A DNA stretch of 64,000 nucleotides, from contig NZ_JBNATW010000008.1 of the NCBI RefSeq assembly GCF_049701175.1, positions 1 to 64,000 of the forward strand, given 5' to 3'. A model generated the notes under the pieces. It ran no database searches and was not told where the DNA came from. It saw nothing but the letters and a program-made list of their open reading frames with translations. This document shows positions 26,573 through 35,654 of this stretch, one piece after another. The stretch's first letter is position 1. Each line of letters opens with the position of its first letter. This DNA comes from Thermovenabulum sp049701175 (GTDB lineage: Bacteria > Bacillota > Thermosediminibacteria > Thermosediminibacterales > Thermosediminibacteraceae). Made by a program: the position numbers and the translations under genes.

Positions 26573-27310
26573 TTATACAACTTCGCCTATAAGGTGTAAC
26601 GGTTTTGAAAGATCTAAAAACAAATTATTTTCTGCAAAAATAATCGTGCAGGTGCATGGGCCTGCGGATTTTTTTATGTCTAAAGGCAGTGGATAGTAGA
26701 GCCTGTAATTCAACAAAGTATTTGATGAAAAGTTTTCTAATTCTCCTAAAATTCCTTTAGAACCCACAGGTATTATTTCATTTACTTCCTTTGAATTTTT
26801 CAATTTTATTAGGGTTTTCAGGTCAAAAATGTCGTTGTCTTCCAATTTCACTTCATTCCCTACTTTTGGAATACCCACTACATATATCTTGTTACCCCTT
26901 TTTACCCTACCCACGAGGAGGTTTTCTCTTTCATATACTCCTATACACGTCACGCCCAACCCCGTTTGTACAGTGTGAATATTTTTTTCCGTGCTAATCG
27001 TTATTGGAAGATTTTCTTTATTTATCTCTTTAAGTTCGCTTTTAATACCATCCAGGATAAGATCACCTGTCGGATGAGGTTCTGCTGCTATACAGACGCT
27101 TAAAGCAATAGGTTCGGCATTAATTGAAATTATTTCCATCAAAGCTACCCTTGAAGTGAACCTTCCGAGAATGTAAGGAGACACTTTTACCACATCCCTT
27201 TCTTTATCGCCTATTCCCCCTGCTGAATCGCAAGAAATGGCTAAATTTATACTACTTGGCAATTCGATTAAAGCCGCATCTCTATGTGTCTTAATTTTAT
27301 TAAAAAACAT
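26573..27310 (-). CDS. cblS: alpha-ribazole kinase-like protein (CblS)
   Basis: 245 residues from ATG at 27310, with GGGTG upstream; GTG at 27319 is an alternative. An AIR-synthase/PurM-like fold is suggested by SCDSAGGIGDKERDVV near residue 25 and SVCIAAEPHPTGDLILDGI. The pairing with a CblT-type S-component under a cobalamin riboswitch matches the cblT-cblS salvage pair of Listeria and Geobacillus. CblS phosphorylates alpha-ribazole for assembly of the lower ligand of B12. It overlaps cblT by 11 bases. Confidence 0.8.
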   Translation of the reverse strand: MFFNKIKTHRDAALIELPSSINLAISCDSAGGIGDKERDVVKVSPYILGRFTSRVALMEIISINAEPIALSVCIAAEPHPTGDLILDGIKSELKEINKENLPITISTEKNIHTVQTGLGVTCIGVYERENLLVGRVKRGNKIYVVGIPKVGNEVKLEDNDIFDLKTLIKLKNSKEVNEIIPVGSKGILGELENFSSNTLLNYRLYYPLPLDIKKSAGPCTCTIIFAENNLFLDLSKPLHLIGEVV

Positions 27311-27791
27311 TTTTATCACCCGTCAATTTTTTTATACCTCTATATACCATATCGGCAAGAAATATATTTGCAAAAGAGGCTACCAATAAGGGTACAACCA
27401 TTGCTAAGAAAAAGGGTTTTCCGAAACCCTTAATAGGAATAAAACTTGCAGGAGCGGCAACACCGTTTAATAGAATAGCTATAACATCACCGATGTAACT
27501 ATTTTTCGTATAAATTATTCCAAAAATGAAAGCAAAAACAGCCATTTCTATTCCTATTAAAATATGCAGGGGCAGAGTGAGAGGAAACCCCACCACAAGG
27601 CTTGTAAAAATGTGACCTAAAAAAGCACATACAGCGCCGCTTAAAGGGTCAAGTAATAATGCTGCAAGGAAACCAGGCATTGAGTCAAAGGCCACCGTGC
27701 CTGTAGGGCTTGGTATTTTAATATTTGCTCCAATGTAGCTTAAAGCTATAAATAAAGCCATATAAATTATTTTTTTGAGATTTTTGGACAT
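27300..27791 (-). CDS. cblT: ECF-type S-component, probable alpha-ribazole transporter (CblT)
   Basis: 163 residues with five to six membrane helices. The fold and motifs PSPTGTVAFDSMPGFLAALLLDPLSGAVCAFLGH resemble ECF transporter S-components. Directly downstream of a cobalamin riboswitch and overlapping cblS, so uptake of alpha-ribazole is inferred. A strong GAGGGGG lies eight bases before ATG. It would use a shared energising module encoded elsewhere. Confidence 0.82.
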   Translation of the reverse strand: MSKNLKKIIYMALFIALSYIGANIKIPSPTGTVAFDSMPGFLAALLLDPLSGAVCAFLGHIFTSLVVGFPLTLPLHILIGIEMAVFAFIFGIIYTKNSYIGDVIAILLNGVAAPASFIPIKGFGKPFFLAMVVPLLVASFANIFLADMVYRGIKKLTGDKNVF

Positions 27792-27820
27792 TAAAATAAC
27801 CCCCTCATTTTTTAATTAAA

Positions 27821-27859
27821 AATAAAAAGCCCACAGTCTAAATTTTTTAGACCGTGGAC
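27821..27859 (-). terminator. riboswitch expression-platform terminator
   Basis: On the minus strand, a hairpin (27829-27840 with 27848-27859, two mismatches) is followed by a T-rich run. It lies between the cobalamin aptamer and cblT, so B12 binding probably stops transcription here. Confidence 0.82.
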
Positions 27860-27880
27860 TTTACCATCATCCACTGGCTC

Positions 27881-28039
27881 TGCTTTAAGGCAGGTCTCCT
27901 GGCTCGGGTTCATATCTTCCTTACGCCTTCCCGGTTTCCCAGTGGCATAATTGTAAGGAAAATCCCCCTTACAGTGGCGGGTCCGCGCCGGAATTTCACC
28001 GGTCTTCCCTATTCTCCCTTTTTTGGGCACCTTAAAGCA
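27881..28039 (-). promoter_or_regulatory. cobalamin (B12) riboswitch aptamer
   Basis: Read on the minus strand, a perfect 10-bp P1 stem (28030-28039 with 27881-27890) encloses the conserved core GACCGGTGAAATTCCGGCG, a central GACCCGCCACTGT, and the B12 box AGCCAGGAGACCTGCC. It precedes a terminator and cblT-cblS, indicating repression by cobalamin. Confidence 0.95.
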
Positions 28040-28097
28040 AAAAGAATGTTTAATTTTCTAAAAAAATTATATTAAAATTACAAAAAAAAGTCAAATA

Positions 28098-28119
28098 AAA
28101 AAAGCCCCGAAGGGCTATT
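28098..28119 (-). terminator. intrinsic terminator of the Spy-like gene
   Basis: On the minus strand, AGCCCTTCGGGGCT is followed by a run of seven T's, 20 bases after the gene's stop. Confidence 0.85.
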
Positions 28120-28138
28120 TTAAAATAAAATTGGACTG

Positions 28139-28612
28139 TTAGTATAATGGACAAACACCATTGCCACCAAAACCTCTAACTCCAAAACCGCGTCCAGCTT
28201 TTCCTTTAAAACCGCCGGGTAAACTGCTTTGATTCTGAAGCTTTGAAAGCTGTTCTGAGGTTAAAACTCCCTTGATTTTTTCGAATTCCTCCTGCTTTAA
28301 GGAAAGCATTTTGTTCCTTAATTCGTTGATTTTTGAAACCTTTTCATCGATCAATTTTTGATCCGGATTTTTTTGGAGGTATAGATTCTTCAACTCAAAA
28401 TTTAATTTTGCCATATCGTTTCTTAAAGTCTGCATTTTTTCAAAATACTGTGTTCTTATATCTACTATTTTTTTGATCTGTTCATCGGTGAGGTCGAGGC
28501 TTTTTAAACCCTGAACATTTCCGGTTCCCATTTTAGGAAACGCATAAGCGAAGGTTGCTATACCGAGGATAAAAACTATCAAAAGCCCCATTACAAAAAA
28601 CTTTTTAATCAT
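28139..28612 (-). CDS. Spy/CpxP-family LTXXQ extracytoplasmic protein
   Basis: 157 residues. Signal peptide (hydrophobic residues 7-24, ending FAYA), then a helical domain with two LTxxQ motifs, LTDEQIKKI (about residue 42) and LTSEQLSKL (about 120). The C-terminus is Gly/Phe rich and ends CPLY. The family acts as extracytoplasmic chaperone or metal/stress sensor. GGAGG ribosome-binding site upstream of ATG. The ligand cannot be inferred. Confidence 0.82.
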   Translation of the reverse strand: MIKKFFVMGLLIVFILGIATFAYAFPKMGTGNVQGLKSLDLTDEQIKKIVDIRTQYFEKMQTLRNDMAKLNFELKNLYLQKNPDQKLIDEKVSKINELRNKMLSLKQEEFEKIKGVLTSEQLSKLQNQSSLPGGFKGKAGRGFGVRGFGGNGVCPLY

Positions 28613-28620
28613 TAAAAATC

Positions 28621-28936
28621 CCTCCTTGTTATTCTTGTTTATTCTTAGTATAAACCCATTTTATGATGATATTGTGATGAAATTGAAAACAATTTATAAA
28701 AAAAATTTTAAAAAAGTTAAAATCTATATTTTTAATAAGCAAAAAGGATTTTACTGCAAAATAATTTTGCGCAAAAATGAAAAATATGCAAAAAACTAAA
28801 ATTGTTTGTTATAAATTTTAAATATATTCAGCATTATAAATGATGTAAATGAGGGAAATTAAGTGGCATGAATTTTGCTATATAAAATATCAACAGGTGT
28901 AAAAAAAATTATAAAAAGCTGCAGGGAGGGGTTTAA
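28621..28936. other. AT-rich intergenic region without gene
   Basis: Divergent spacer between the Spy-like gene and the next gene. Very A/T rich on both strands. It must contain promoters for both directions, but I see no clearly scoring -35/-10 pair and no stable hairpin. Confidence 0.5.
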
Positions 28937-30250
28937 GTGTCGAGAAAAAGGGTAATCATCATGGGAGCAGCCGGAAGGGATTTTCACGTTTTCAATACTT
29001 TCTTTAGAAACAACGACTATTATGAAGTGGTTGCATTTACCGCTACCCAAATACCAAATATTGAAGGGAGAAAATATCCGGCAGATTTAGCAGGAAGGCT
29101 TTACAGCGAAGGAATACCCATTTATCCCGAAGAACAATTGGAAAGCTTAATAAAGGAACTCGATGTGGACGAAGTAGTTTTTGCCTATAGCGATGTATCC
29201 CATGAGGAAGTTATGCATAAAGCTTCGAGGGTATTAAGCGCGGGAGCGGATTTTAAACTTCTTGGACCCAAGAGCACAATGATAAAATCAAAAAAACCGG
29301 TAGTGTCCGTATGCGCTGTCAGGACGGGAGTAGGAAAGAGCCAGACGACGAGGAAAGTATGCAAGGTTTTAAAAGAAATGGGTAAAAAAGTAGTCGCTAT
29401 AAGGCATCCGATGCCCTACGGTGATCTGTCAAAGCAGGTGTGCCAGAGGTTTGCTTCTTATGGAGATTTGGACTACCATAAATGCACCATTGAAGAAAGG
29501 GAAGAGTACGAGCCCCATATTGATATGGGCATAGTAGTTTACGCCGGAGTGGATTATGAAGTCATTTTAAGAGAAGCAGAAAAAGAAGCGGATATTATAG
29601 TTTGGGATGGAGGGAACAACGATTTTCCGTTTTATAAATCCGACCTCCATATAGTTTTGGTTGACCCGCACAGGCCCGGCCATGAACTAAAATATCATCC
29701 GGGAGAAACCAACCTAAGAATGGCAGATGTTTTAGTAATAAATAAAATAGATACTGCACCTCCGGAAGGAATAGATGCGGTAAGGAAGAGCATCGAGGCG
29801 GTGAATCCAAAGGCTATTGTTGTCGAGGCAGCCTCTCCTATATTTGTAGAAGATCCGGAGAAAATTAAAGGGAAAAGGGTTTTAGTTATAGAAGATGGTC
29901 CTACACTGACACATGGTGAAATGACCTATGGAGCAGGTTATGTAGCAGCGAAAAAATACGGTGCTTTAGAAATTATCGATCCAAGGAGATATGCTGTGGG
30001 AAGTATAAAAACCACTTATGAAAAATATAAGCATCTTTCCTTAATCCTTCCCGCAATGGGTTACGGTGAAGAGCAGATGAGAGAATTAGAGAAAACTATA
30101 AATCAAGCAGAATGCGACACCGTAGTTATAGGAACGCCCATAGACCTTACAAGAGTAATAAACATCAATAAACCTTCGGTGAGGGTCAGGTATAAACTTC
30201 AGGAAATTGGAGAACCTACTTTGGAAGAAATATTAAGGAGATTTGAGTAG
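28937..30250 (+). CDS. cyclic 2,3-diphosphoglycerate synthetase-like P-loop protein
   Basis: 437 residues from GTG 28937 with GGGAGGGG upstream. The N-terminal Rossmann segment (VIIMGAAGRDFHVF) is followed by a P-loop CAVRTGVGKSQTTRKV near residue 130, then the DLSKQVCQRF region and VLVINKIDTAPPEGI. This matches the family annotated as cyclic-2,3-BPG synthetase or GTPase. In archaea the enzyme makes a thermoprotective solute; many clostridia carry homologues of uncertain role. Whether cDPG is made here cannot be told. Confidence 0.78.
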   Translation: MSRKRVIIMGAAGRDFHVFNTFFRNNDYYEVVAFTATQIPNIEGRKYPADLAGRLYSEGIPIYPEEQLESLIKELDVDEVVFAYSDVSHEEVMHKASRVLSAGADFKLLGPKSTMIKSKKPVVSVCAVRTGVGKSQTTRKVCKVLKEMGKKVVAIRHPMPYGDLSKQVCQRFASYGDLDYHKCTIEEREEYEPHIDMGIVVYAGVDYEVILREAEKEADIIVWDGGNNDFPFYKSDLHIVLVDPHRPGHELKYHPGETNLRMADVLVINKIDTAPPEGIDAVRKSIEAVNPKAIVVEAASPIFVEDPEKIKGKRVLVIEDGPTLTHGEMTYGAGYVAAKKYGALEIIDPRRYAVGSIKTTYEKYKHLSLILPAMGYGEEQMRELEKTINQAECDTVVIGTPIDLTRVININKPSVRVRYKLQEIGEPTLEEILRRFE

Positions 30251-30277
30251 ATAAAAGTTTATATAAAGTTAAAAAGT

Positions 30278-30313
30278 AAGGCTGTTGGAATTTTATTCAT
30301 GCCCAACAGCCTT
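30278..30313. terminator. hairpin after the cDPG synthetase-like gene
   Basis: AAGGCTGTTGG (30278-30288) pairs with CCAACAGCCTT (30303-30313). The T-run is better on the minus strand, so its strength for the plus-strand gene is uncertain. Confidence 0.5.
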
Positions 30314-30457
30314 ATCCTTATGAGCTTAAATTCTGTTATAATAATAATTGGGTATTCTCAATCATCCTTAATGAAATCGAAATTTTTAATATATTTATAT
30401 TTTAAGAAAGTTTATGTTTTGAATTATAATTCATGGAGTACTAATTAAGGAAAGGCA

Positions 30458-32104
30458 GTGATTTTTAAAATGAAAGAATTTTTAGTCGATCTTGTAAAAA
30501 AGCTTACCGAGCAAAGCAGTATTGTGGGGACCGATGGGGAAATTAAAATAGCACACCTTATTTACGATGAATTGAGTAAATTAGAATATTTTAAGAAACA
30601 TCCGGGAAATTTATTCCTTAGCGATATTAAAGGCGATTCCTTGGGGAGAAAAAATGTTATTGCTGTTGTAAAAGGCGAAAAGCAAGACATTGATGATACG
30701 ATTATCCTAATAGGGCATATGGATACGGTGGGTGTAGAAGATTACGGAAACTTAAAAGAATTTGCTTTTTGCCCAGATGAATTAAAAGATGAGCTAAAAA
30801 CAAAGAGTTTAGATGAAGATGTCATTGAGGATATGAATTCGGATGATTGGCTTTTCGGCAGGGGAATTTTTGATATGAAGGCAGGTGTAGCTGTAGAAAT
30901 AGGTCTTTTAAAAGAGATAACGGAAAACATTAAAGATTTTAAAGGCAATATAGTATTTTTGGCATTGGCGGATGAAGAGGGGAATTCAAAGGGAGTTCTT
31001 TCTGCAGTAGACGATTTATTAAAACTTCAAGAGAAGTACGGATTTTCCTATCAGGCGGTTATAGATACCGATTACATGGCACCGAAATTTACGGGGGATG
31101 AAAAAAAATATATTTACATAGGAACGGTAGGAAAACTCTTGCCATGCTTTTATATATACGGTAGGGAAACCCATGTTGGTCAGGCTTTTGAAGGTCTTGA
31201 TGCGAACTTAATTGCTTCGGAAATTCTTAAGGAAGTGGACCTTTCCTTTGAACTTTCTGATGTGGTAGAAAATGAGGCATCACTTCCTCCTATAAGCCTA
31301 TGCATGAGGGATTTAAAACAGGAATATTCCGTGCAGACGGTCAACGAAGCCTATATATATTTAAACTATTCAACCTATATAAGCACTCCCGATGAAGTTA
31401 TCGATAAGTTAAAAAATAAAGCCTATAAAGCCTTTACAAATGTAATAAACAAATTAAATAAAGAGTATAAAACCTACTGCGAGGCAACAGGCCAGCCTTT
31501 TAAAAAGCTTCCTTTTGAACCAAGGGTTTTAACCTTTGAGGAAATGTATAAAGAGGTATGGGAAGAAACGGAAGGAAAAATTGATGAAATTTTAAAAAAG
31601 AAAAAACAAGAACTTCTGAGGGAAAATATTGATGAGAGGCTTTTCAGCTTGGAGATGGTAAGGGAAGTTCACAAAAACTGGTCCTATAGGATGCCGGTGG
31701 TTATTATTTATTTTTCTCCACCCTATTATCCTCATATCTATGTAAAATCAGAAGATGAAAGAGGAAGAAAGCTTATAACTGCAATTATTGAAGCGGTAAA
31801 GAAAGCAAAATCAAAATACGATTATGAATTTGAGGTAAAAAAGTTTTATCCATATATTTCGGATTTGAGCTATTTTGCGATACCTGATAAAAGAGAAGCC
31901 ATTGATGCACTGACAAAAAATATGCCTGGATATGGTGAAATATACTCTTTACCCTTTGAGTCTATATTAAAGCTTAATTTGCCTGTTGCCAATATTGGCC
32001 CATTTGGTAAGGATGCCCATAAATTTACTGAAAGGGTAAACGTAAAGTATTCTTTTGAGGTTTTGCCTGAATTAATCGAAGAAGTTATAAAAAATCTTTT
32101 ATGA
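30458..32104 (+). CDS. RocB-like M20/M28 family zinc peptidase
   Basis: 548 residues from GTG 30458, six bases after AAGGAAAGG (ATG 30470 is an alternative). Zinc-peptidase motifs IGHMDTVG near residue 85, DMKAG near 145 and LADEEGNSKG near 175 give metal ligands and catalytic Glu. The long C-terminal half matches the RocB (arginine utilisation) branch rather than dipeptidases. The substrate is not established. It stands alone, with a terminator 100 bases downstream. Confidence 0.82.
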   Translation: MIFKMKEFLVDLVKKLTEQSSIVGTDGEIKIAHLIYDELSKLEYFKKHPGNLFLSDIKGDSLGRKNVIAVVKGEKQDIDDTIILIGHMDTVGVEDYGNLKEFAFCPDELKDELKTKSLDEDVIEDMNSDDWLFGRGIFDMKAGVAVEIGLLKEITENIKDFKGNIVFLALADEEGNSKGVLSAVDDLLKLQEKYGFSYQAVIDTDYMAPKFTGDEKKYIYIGTVGKLLPCFYIYGRETHVGQAFEGLDANLIASEILKEVDLSFELSDVVENEASLPPISLCMRDLKQEYSVQTVNEAYIYLNYSTYISTPDEVIDKLKNKAYKAFTNVINKLNKEYKTYCEATGQPFKKLPFEPRVLTFEEMYKEVWEETEGKIDEILKKKKQELLRENIDERLFSLEMVREVHKNWSYRMPVVIIYFSPPYYPHIYVKSEDERGRKLITAIIEAVKKAKSKYDYEFEVKKFYPYISDLSYFAIPDKREAIDALTKNMPGYGEIYSLPFESILKLNLPVANIGPFGKDAHKFTERVNVKYSFEVLPELIEEVIKNLL

Positions 32105-32205
32105 AAAGGAAGCAGTAAAAAGCAAAAAACAATTGATAAAAATAAATTAAAAGATAAAAGAAAATATCGAATTTAAATATAAAACCTATAAACATAAATA
32201 ATGAA

Positions 32206-32250
32206 ACCCCTTAAAGATAGTAGAAAATCTACTTTAAGGGGTGAAAATTT
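32206..32250. terminator. bidirectional terminator between convergent genes
   Basis: ACCCCTTAAAG (32206-32216) pairs with CTTTAAGGGGT (32232-32242), with T-rich sequence on the plus side. It sits between the RocB-like gene and niaX, which face each other. Confidence 0.82.
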
Positions 32251-32292
32251 TTCAAAATTTATTTTTTTATTTAAGTCAAATTTATAAAGGCT

Positions 32293-32781
32293 TTATCTAA
32301 TTTTCGCTATAGCTTTTGAAAGCACAGTTCTTACCAAAACCACTGATATTCCGCTGTCCATAAAGTGGTGAATAAGCGTTCCCACTCCTACAATATAAAA
32401 GGCTTTATACATACCCGCACCGAAAGGCAGTACTATTAAGGCTTCTCCGAGGGCATGGATTGGAGCTGTCAAAATCAGTGCTTTTTCAAAGGAAACGCCT
32501 TTTTTAACAAGATAAGCGCCTATTATGCCGAATATTACATGTATAAATGCCCTTGCCGCTATCATTGGGCCCATCATAATTAAAAAGCCCAAAGTAGAAC
32601 CCAAGCCAACCATTCCGGCCACAAGGGGGTTAATTAGGAAGGAAATCATTACGGGCACATGAGATGCGAGAGTGGCTGAAAAGGGCGGGATGTATATTCT
32701 AAGATATGCCCCGAAAGAAAGTGGTATAATTAGTGCTAAGGCTGTCAAAAGCGCCCCGGTTATAATATTTTTTGAAGACAC
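32293..32781 (-). CDS. niaX: NiaX-type niacin ECF transporter S-component
   Basis: 162 residues with about five membrane helices, resembling small ECF S-components (IYIPPFSATLASHVPVMISFLINPLVAGMVGLGSTLGF). It follows niaR on the same strand, with a promoter and palindrome between them, so niacin uptake under NiaR control is inferred. Ribosome-binding site GGAGGGAG before its GTG or TTG-type start at 32781. Confidence 0.78.
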   Translation of the reverse strand: MSSKNIITGALLTALALIIPLSFGAYLRIYIPPFSATLASHVPVMISFLINPLVAGMVGLGSTLGFLIMMGPMIAARAFIHVIFGIIGAYLVKKGVSFEKALILTAPIHALGEALIVLPFGAGMYKAFYIVGVGTLIHHFMDSGISVVLVRTVLSKAIAKIR

Positions 32782-32812
32782 GGAAACTCCCTCCTATCCA
32801 TCTCTTACAGAT

Positions 32813-32842
32813 ATTTTACTGTATATACAGCTGCATTGTCAA
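32813..32842 (-). promoter_or_regulatory. niaX promoter with palindromic operator candidate
   Basis: On the minus strand TTGACA (32842-32837), 18-bp spacer, TAAAAT (32818-32813). The perfect palindrome CTGTATATACAG (32819-32830) fills the spacer next to the -10, ideal for a repressor. NiaR encoded just upstream is the obvious candidate. Confidence 0.72.
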
Positions 32843-32858
32843 CTATTTTTGTAATTTT

Positions 32859-33368
32859 TTATTCCAGCAATATTCCCTTTTCTTTTAGTATCATTCTTGC
32901 CTTATTTATAGCATCTTCATTAATGGCTTCTATTGTATGAAGATGTACTCCACCGGTTAATTCTGAAAGGAGGGCAGCTTCCTTTTGTTCAAGGTTATTT
33001 AGGAAATTTTCTACATCCTTAGAATTTGAAATCATTAAAATTCCGTGAAGTTCGCCATAAATGGGGTGTTCTACAATCACGTCCACTATCTTGCAGCCGC
33101 ATTCCACAAAGGTCATCAATTCTTCTTTTAACTCCTTTCGACTGTGGCGACATGCTACCTTTTTTGTTATTAAGCGCTGGGAAGATTCTATCATATAGCC
33201 CGAAGATGTTGAAAATATATCCTTTCCCGAAGCGCGGAGTATCGCAATATCCTGAACAATAATTTGCCTTGTAACGTTAAACAACTTTGCAAGCTCATTT
33301 CCGGGAATGGGTTTTTTTGTCTTTTCTAAAACTTCAATTATTTTTGCTCTTCTTTCTTCAGCGTTCAT
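32859..33368 (-). CDS. niaR: NiaR-type niacin-responsive repressor (HTH-3H)
   Basis: 169 residues. N-terminal winged helix (ELAKLFNVTRQIIVQDIAILRASG) and a C-terminal 3H domain carrying the conserved histidines (HSRKELKEELM, HPIYGELHG, GGVHLHTIEAI) that coordinate metal with nicotinate. Family function: repress NAD biosynthesis or niacin uptake genes when niacin is ample. Upstream of niaX on the same strand. Confidence 0.9.
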   Translation of the reverse strand: MNAEERRAKIIEVLEKTKKPIPGNELAKLFNVTRQIIVQDIAILRASGKDIFSTSSGYMIESSQRLITKKVACRHSRKELKEELMTFVECGCKIVDVIVEHPIYGELHGILMISNSKDVENFLNNLEQKEAALLSELTGGVHLHTIEAINEDAINKARMILKEKGILLE

Positions 33369-33481
33369 TTAATCCCTCCATGAAAAAATTATTAAAAAGT
33401 TTTTTTTAAATTATAACAAAAAGTCTACTAAAATACTATGGATTAGATTATTAAAATGTTTATACAGCCCAAAAATATGCT

Positions 33482-33510
33482 TTGACTACAAAATTTAGAT
33501 TTAATAAAAT
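33482..33510 (+). promoter_or_regulatory. sigma-A promoter of nrdD-nrdG
   Basis: TTGACT (33482-33487), 17-bp spacer, TAAAAT (33505-33510). The resulting leader is about 55 bases long and contains an inverted repeat: TACTATT at 33531-33537 with AATAGTA at 33550-33556. Confidence 0.65.
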
Positions 33511-33572
33511 AAACAAAGAGATATGCGATATACTATTGGAAAATAATGGAATAGTAATTGGGGGTTTTAAAA

Positions 33573-35654
33573 ATGTTAAATAAAATAATTAAAAGGGATG
33601 GTAGTTTACAGGATTTTGATAGAAAAAAGATAGAAAACGCCATATTCAAAGCAGCAAGGGCGGTAGGTGGTAGTGATAGAAATTTGGCATCTAAATTAAC
33701 CGATGAGGTAATAAATATCCTCGAAGAGAAGTTCACGGAAAGTATACCTACAGTAGAGAATATCCAGGACATTGTTGAGAAGGTATTGATAGAAAATGGG
33801 CATGCAAAAACTGCAAAAGCTTACATCCTTTACAGAAAGCAGCATCAGGATATCAGGGAATTTAAGAAATTGTTTTTGGATATTGAAGAAACCGTCGACC
33901 AGTACATAGGCAGGGCCGATTGGAGAATAAACGAAAACAGCAACATGGGATATTCCCTTCAGGGGCTTAACAATCACATTTCCAGTGCTGTGATTTCAAA
34001 ATACTGGCTTAACAAAATATATCCCGAAGAAGTGAGGAATGCCCATATCAACGGGGATTTTCACATTCACGATTTAGGGCTTTTATCCGTCTACTGCTGC
34101 GGTTGGGATTTAAAGGATTTGCTCTTAAACGGGTTTACAGGTGTAAAGGGTAAGGTTGCAAGCAAACCGCCCAAACATTTTAGGTCTGCCTTAGGCCAGA
34201 TAGTTAACTTCTTTTATACCCTTCAAGGAGAAGCTGCAGGGGCACAGGCCTTGAGCAATTTTGACACATATCTTGCGCCGTTTATTTACTACGACGGATT
34301 GTCTTACAGAGAAGTCAAGCAGGCAATTCAGGAATTTATATTCAATTTGAACGTCCCCACAAGGGTGGGGTTTCAGACTCCTTTTGTAAATATTACCTTA
34401 GACCTTGTCCCGCCTGAAATAATAGCAAGGGAGCCAGCAATCATCGGTGGAGAAATTATGGATAAGACCTACGGAGAGTTTCAAAAAGAGATGGACATGT
34501 TAAACCTTGCTTTTGCGGAAGTAATGATGGAAGGAGACGCAAACGGAAGGATATTCACCTTTCCCATTCCAACCTACAATATAACCAAGGAGTTTGACTG
34601 GGAAAACCCCGTTGTGGACAGGATAATGGAGATGACCGCGAAATATGGTCTTCCGTATTTTTCTAATTTCATCAACAGCGATATGAAGCCCGAAGATGTA
34701 CGTTCTATGTGTTGCAGGCTAAGGCTGGACAACCGGGAGCTCAGAAAAAGGGGAGGAGGGCTTTTCGGGGCAAACCCCCTGACGGGTTCCATTGGTGTAG
34801 TTACAATAAACATGCCGAGAATCGGTTTTCTTTCAAAAACCGAAGAAGAATTCTTTGAAAGGCTCGGACACCTTATGGACGTCGCAAAAACAAGCCTTGA
34901 AGTAAAAAGGAAAGTGCTCGAAAGGATGACTGAAGAAGGCCTTTATCCTTACGCGAAATTTTATTTAAGGGATGTATACGCAAGGTTCGGTTCCTACTGG
35001 CAGAACCACTTCAATACCATAGGCCTTGTAGGGATGAATGAAGCCCTTTTAAACTTCATGGGATGCGGCATTGCCGACCCGGAAGGCAGGAATTTTGCCC
35101 TTAAAGTGCTGGATTTTATGAGGGAAAGGCTTTCCCAGTATCAAGAGGAGACAGGTATATTATATAATCTTGAAGCAACTCCTGCAGAAGGGGCATCCTA
35201 TAGGCTTGCAAGGAAAGACAGGGAAATGTTTGGCGATAAGATCATCACATGCGGTGAAAAGGAACCTTATTACACCAACTCTACCCAGCTTCCTGTAAAT
35301 TATACCGATGATGTATTTGAAGCCCTGGATCATCAGGAAGAACTTCAAATAAAGTATACGGGTGGAACGGTTTTCCACATGTTTGTTGGAGAGAAAATAG
35401 ACAAGGATGCCTGCAAGGCACTTATTAAGAAGATTGCGGAAAACTATAGAATACCCTATTATACCCTTACGCCAACTTTTTCCGTATGCGAGGACCACGG
35501 ATATATAACGGGGGAACACTTTAGTTGTCCTTACTGCAGCAAAGAATGCGAAGTTTACAGCAGGGTTGTCGGGTATTACAGGCCGGTCCAATGCTGGAAC
35601 AGCGGAAAACAAGCAGAGTTTGCAGACAGGAAGGAATTTAGGATATGGCAGTAA
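33573..35654 (+). CDS. nrdD: anaerobic ribonucleoside-triphosphate reductase (class III)
   Basis: 693 residues from ATG 33573 with GGGGG eight bases upstream. An N-terminal ATP-cone (KIIKRDGSLQDFDRKKIENAIFKAARAVGG) is followed by the glycyl-radical reductase domain with the Cys-containing HIHDLGLLSVYCCGWDL. The C-terminal zinc motif FSCPYCSKECE precedes the glycyl-radical loop RVVGYYRPVQCWNSGKQAEF. Makes dNTPs without oxygen, marking a strictly or facultatively anaerobic life. Overlaps nrdG by ten bases. Confidence 0.97.
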   Translation: MLNKIIKRDGSLQDFDRKKIENAIFKAARAVGGSDRNLASKLTDEVINILEEKFTESIPTVENIQDIVEKVLIENGHAKTAKAYILYRKQHQDIREFKKLFLDIEETVDQYIGRADWRINENSNMGYSLQGLNNHISSAVISKYWLNKIYPEEVRNAHINGDFHIHDLGLLSVYCCGWDLKDLLLNGFTGVKGKVASKPPKHFRSALGQIVNFFYTLQGEAAGAQALSNFDTYLAPFIYYDGLSYREVKQAIQEFIFNLNVPTRVGFQTPFVNITLDLVPPEIIAREPAIIGGEIMDKTYGEFQKEMDMLNLAFAEVMMEGDANGRIFTFPIPTYNITKEFDWENPVVDRIMEMTAKYGLPYFSNFINSDMKPEDVRSMCCRLRLDNRELRKRGGGLFGANPLTGSIGVVTINMPRIGFLSKTEEEFFERLGHLMDVAKTSLEVKRKVLERMTEEGLYPYAKFYLRDVYARFGSYWQNHFNTIGLVGMNEALLNFMGCGIADPEGRNFALKVLDFMRERLSQYQEETGILYNLEATPAEGASYRLARKDREMFGDKIITCGEKEPYYTNSTQLPVNYTDDVFEALDHQEELQIKYTGGTVFHMFVGEKIDKDACKALIKKIAENYRIPYYTLTPTFSVCEDHGYITGEHFSCPYCSKECEVYSRVVGYYRPVQCWNSGKQAEFADRKEFRIWQ

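Noticed and set aside
27854..28075. Open frame through the cobalamin riboswitch region
   Set aside because: Explained by the structured aptamer on the opposite strand; no protein-like features.
35160..35612. 150-codon open frame opposite the nrdD 3' end
   Set aside because: Overlaps the glycyl-radical domain of nrdD; no independent support.
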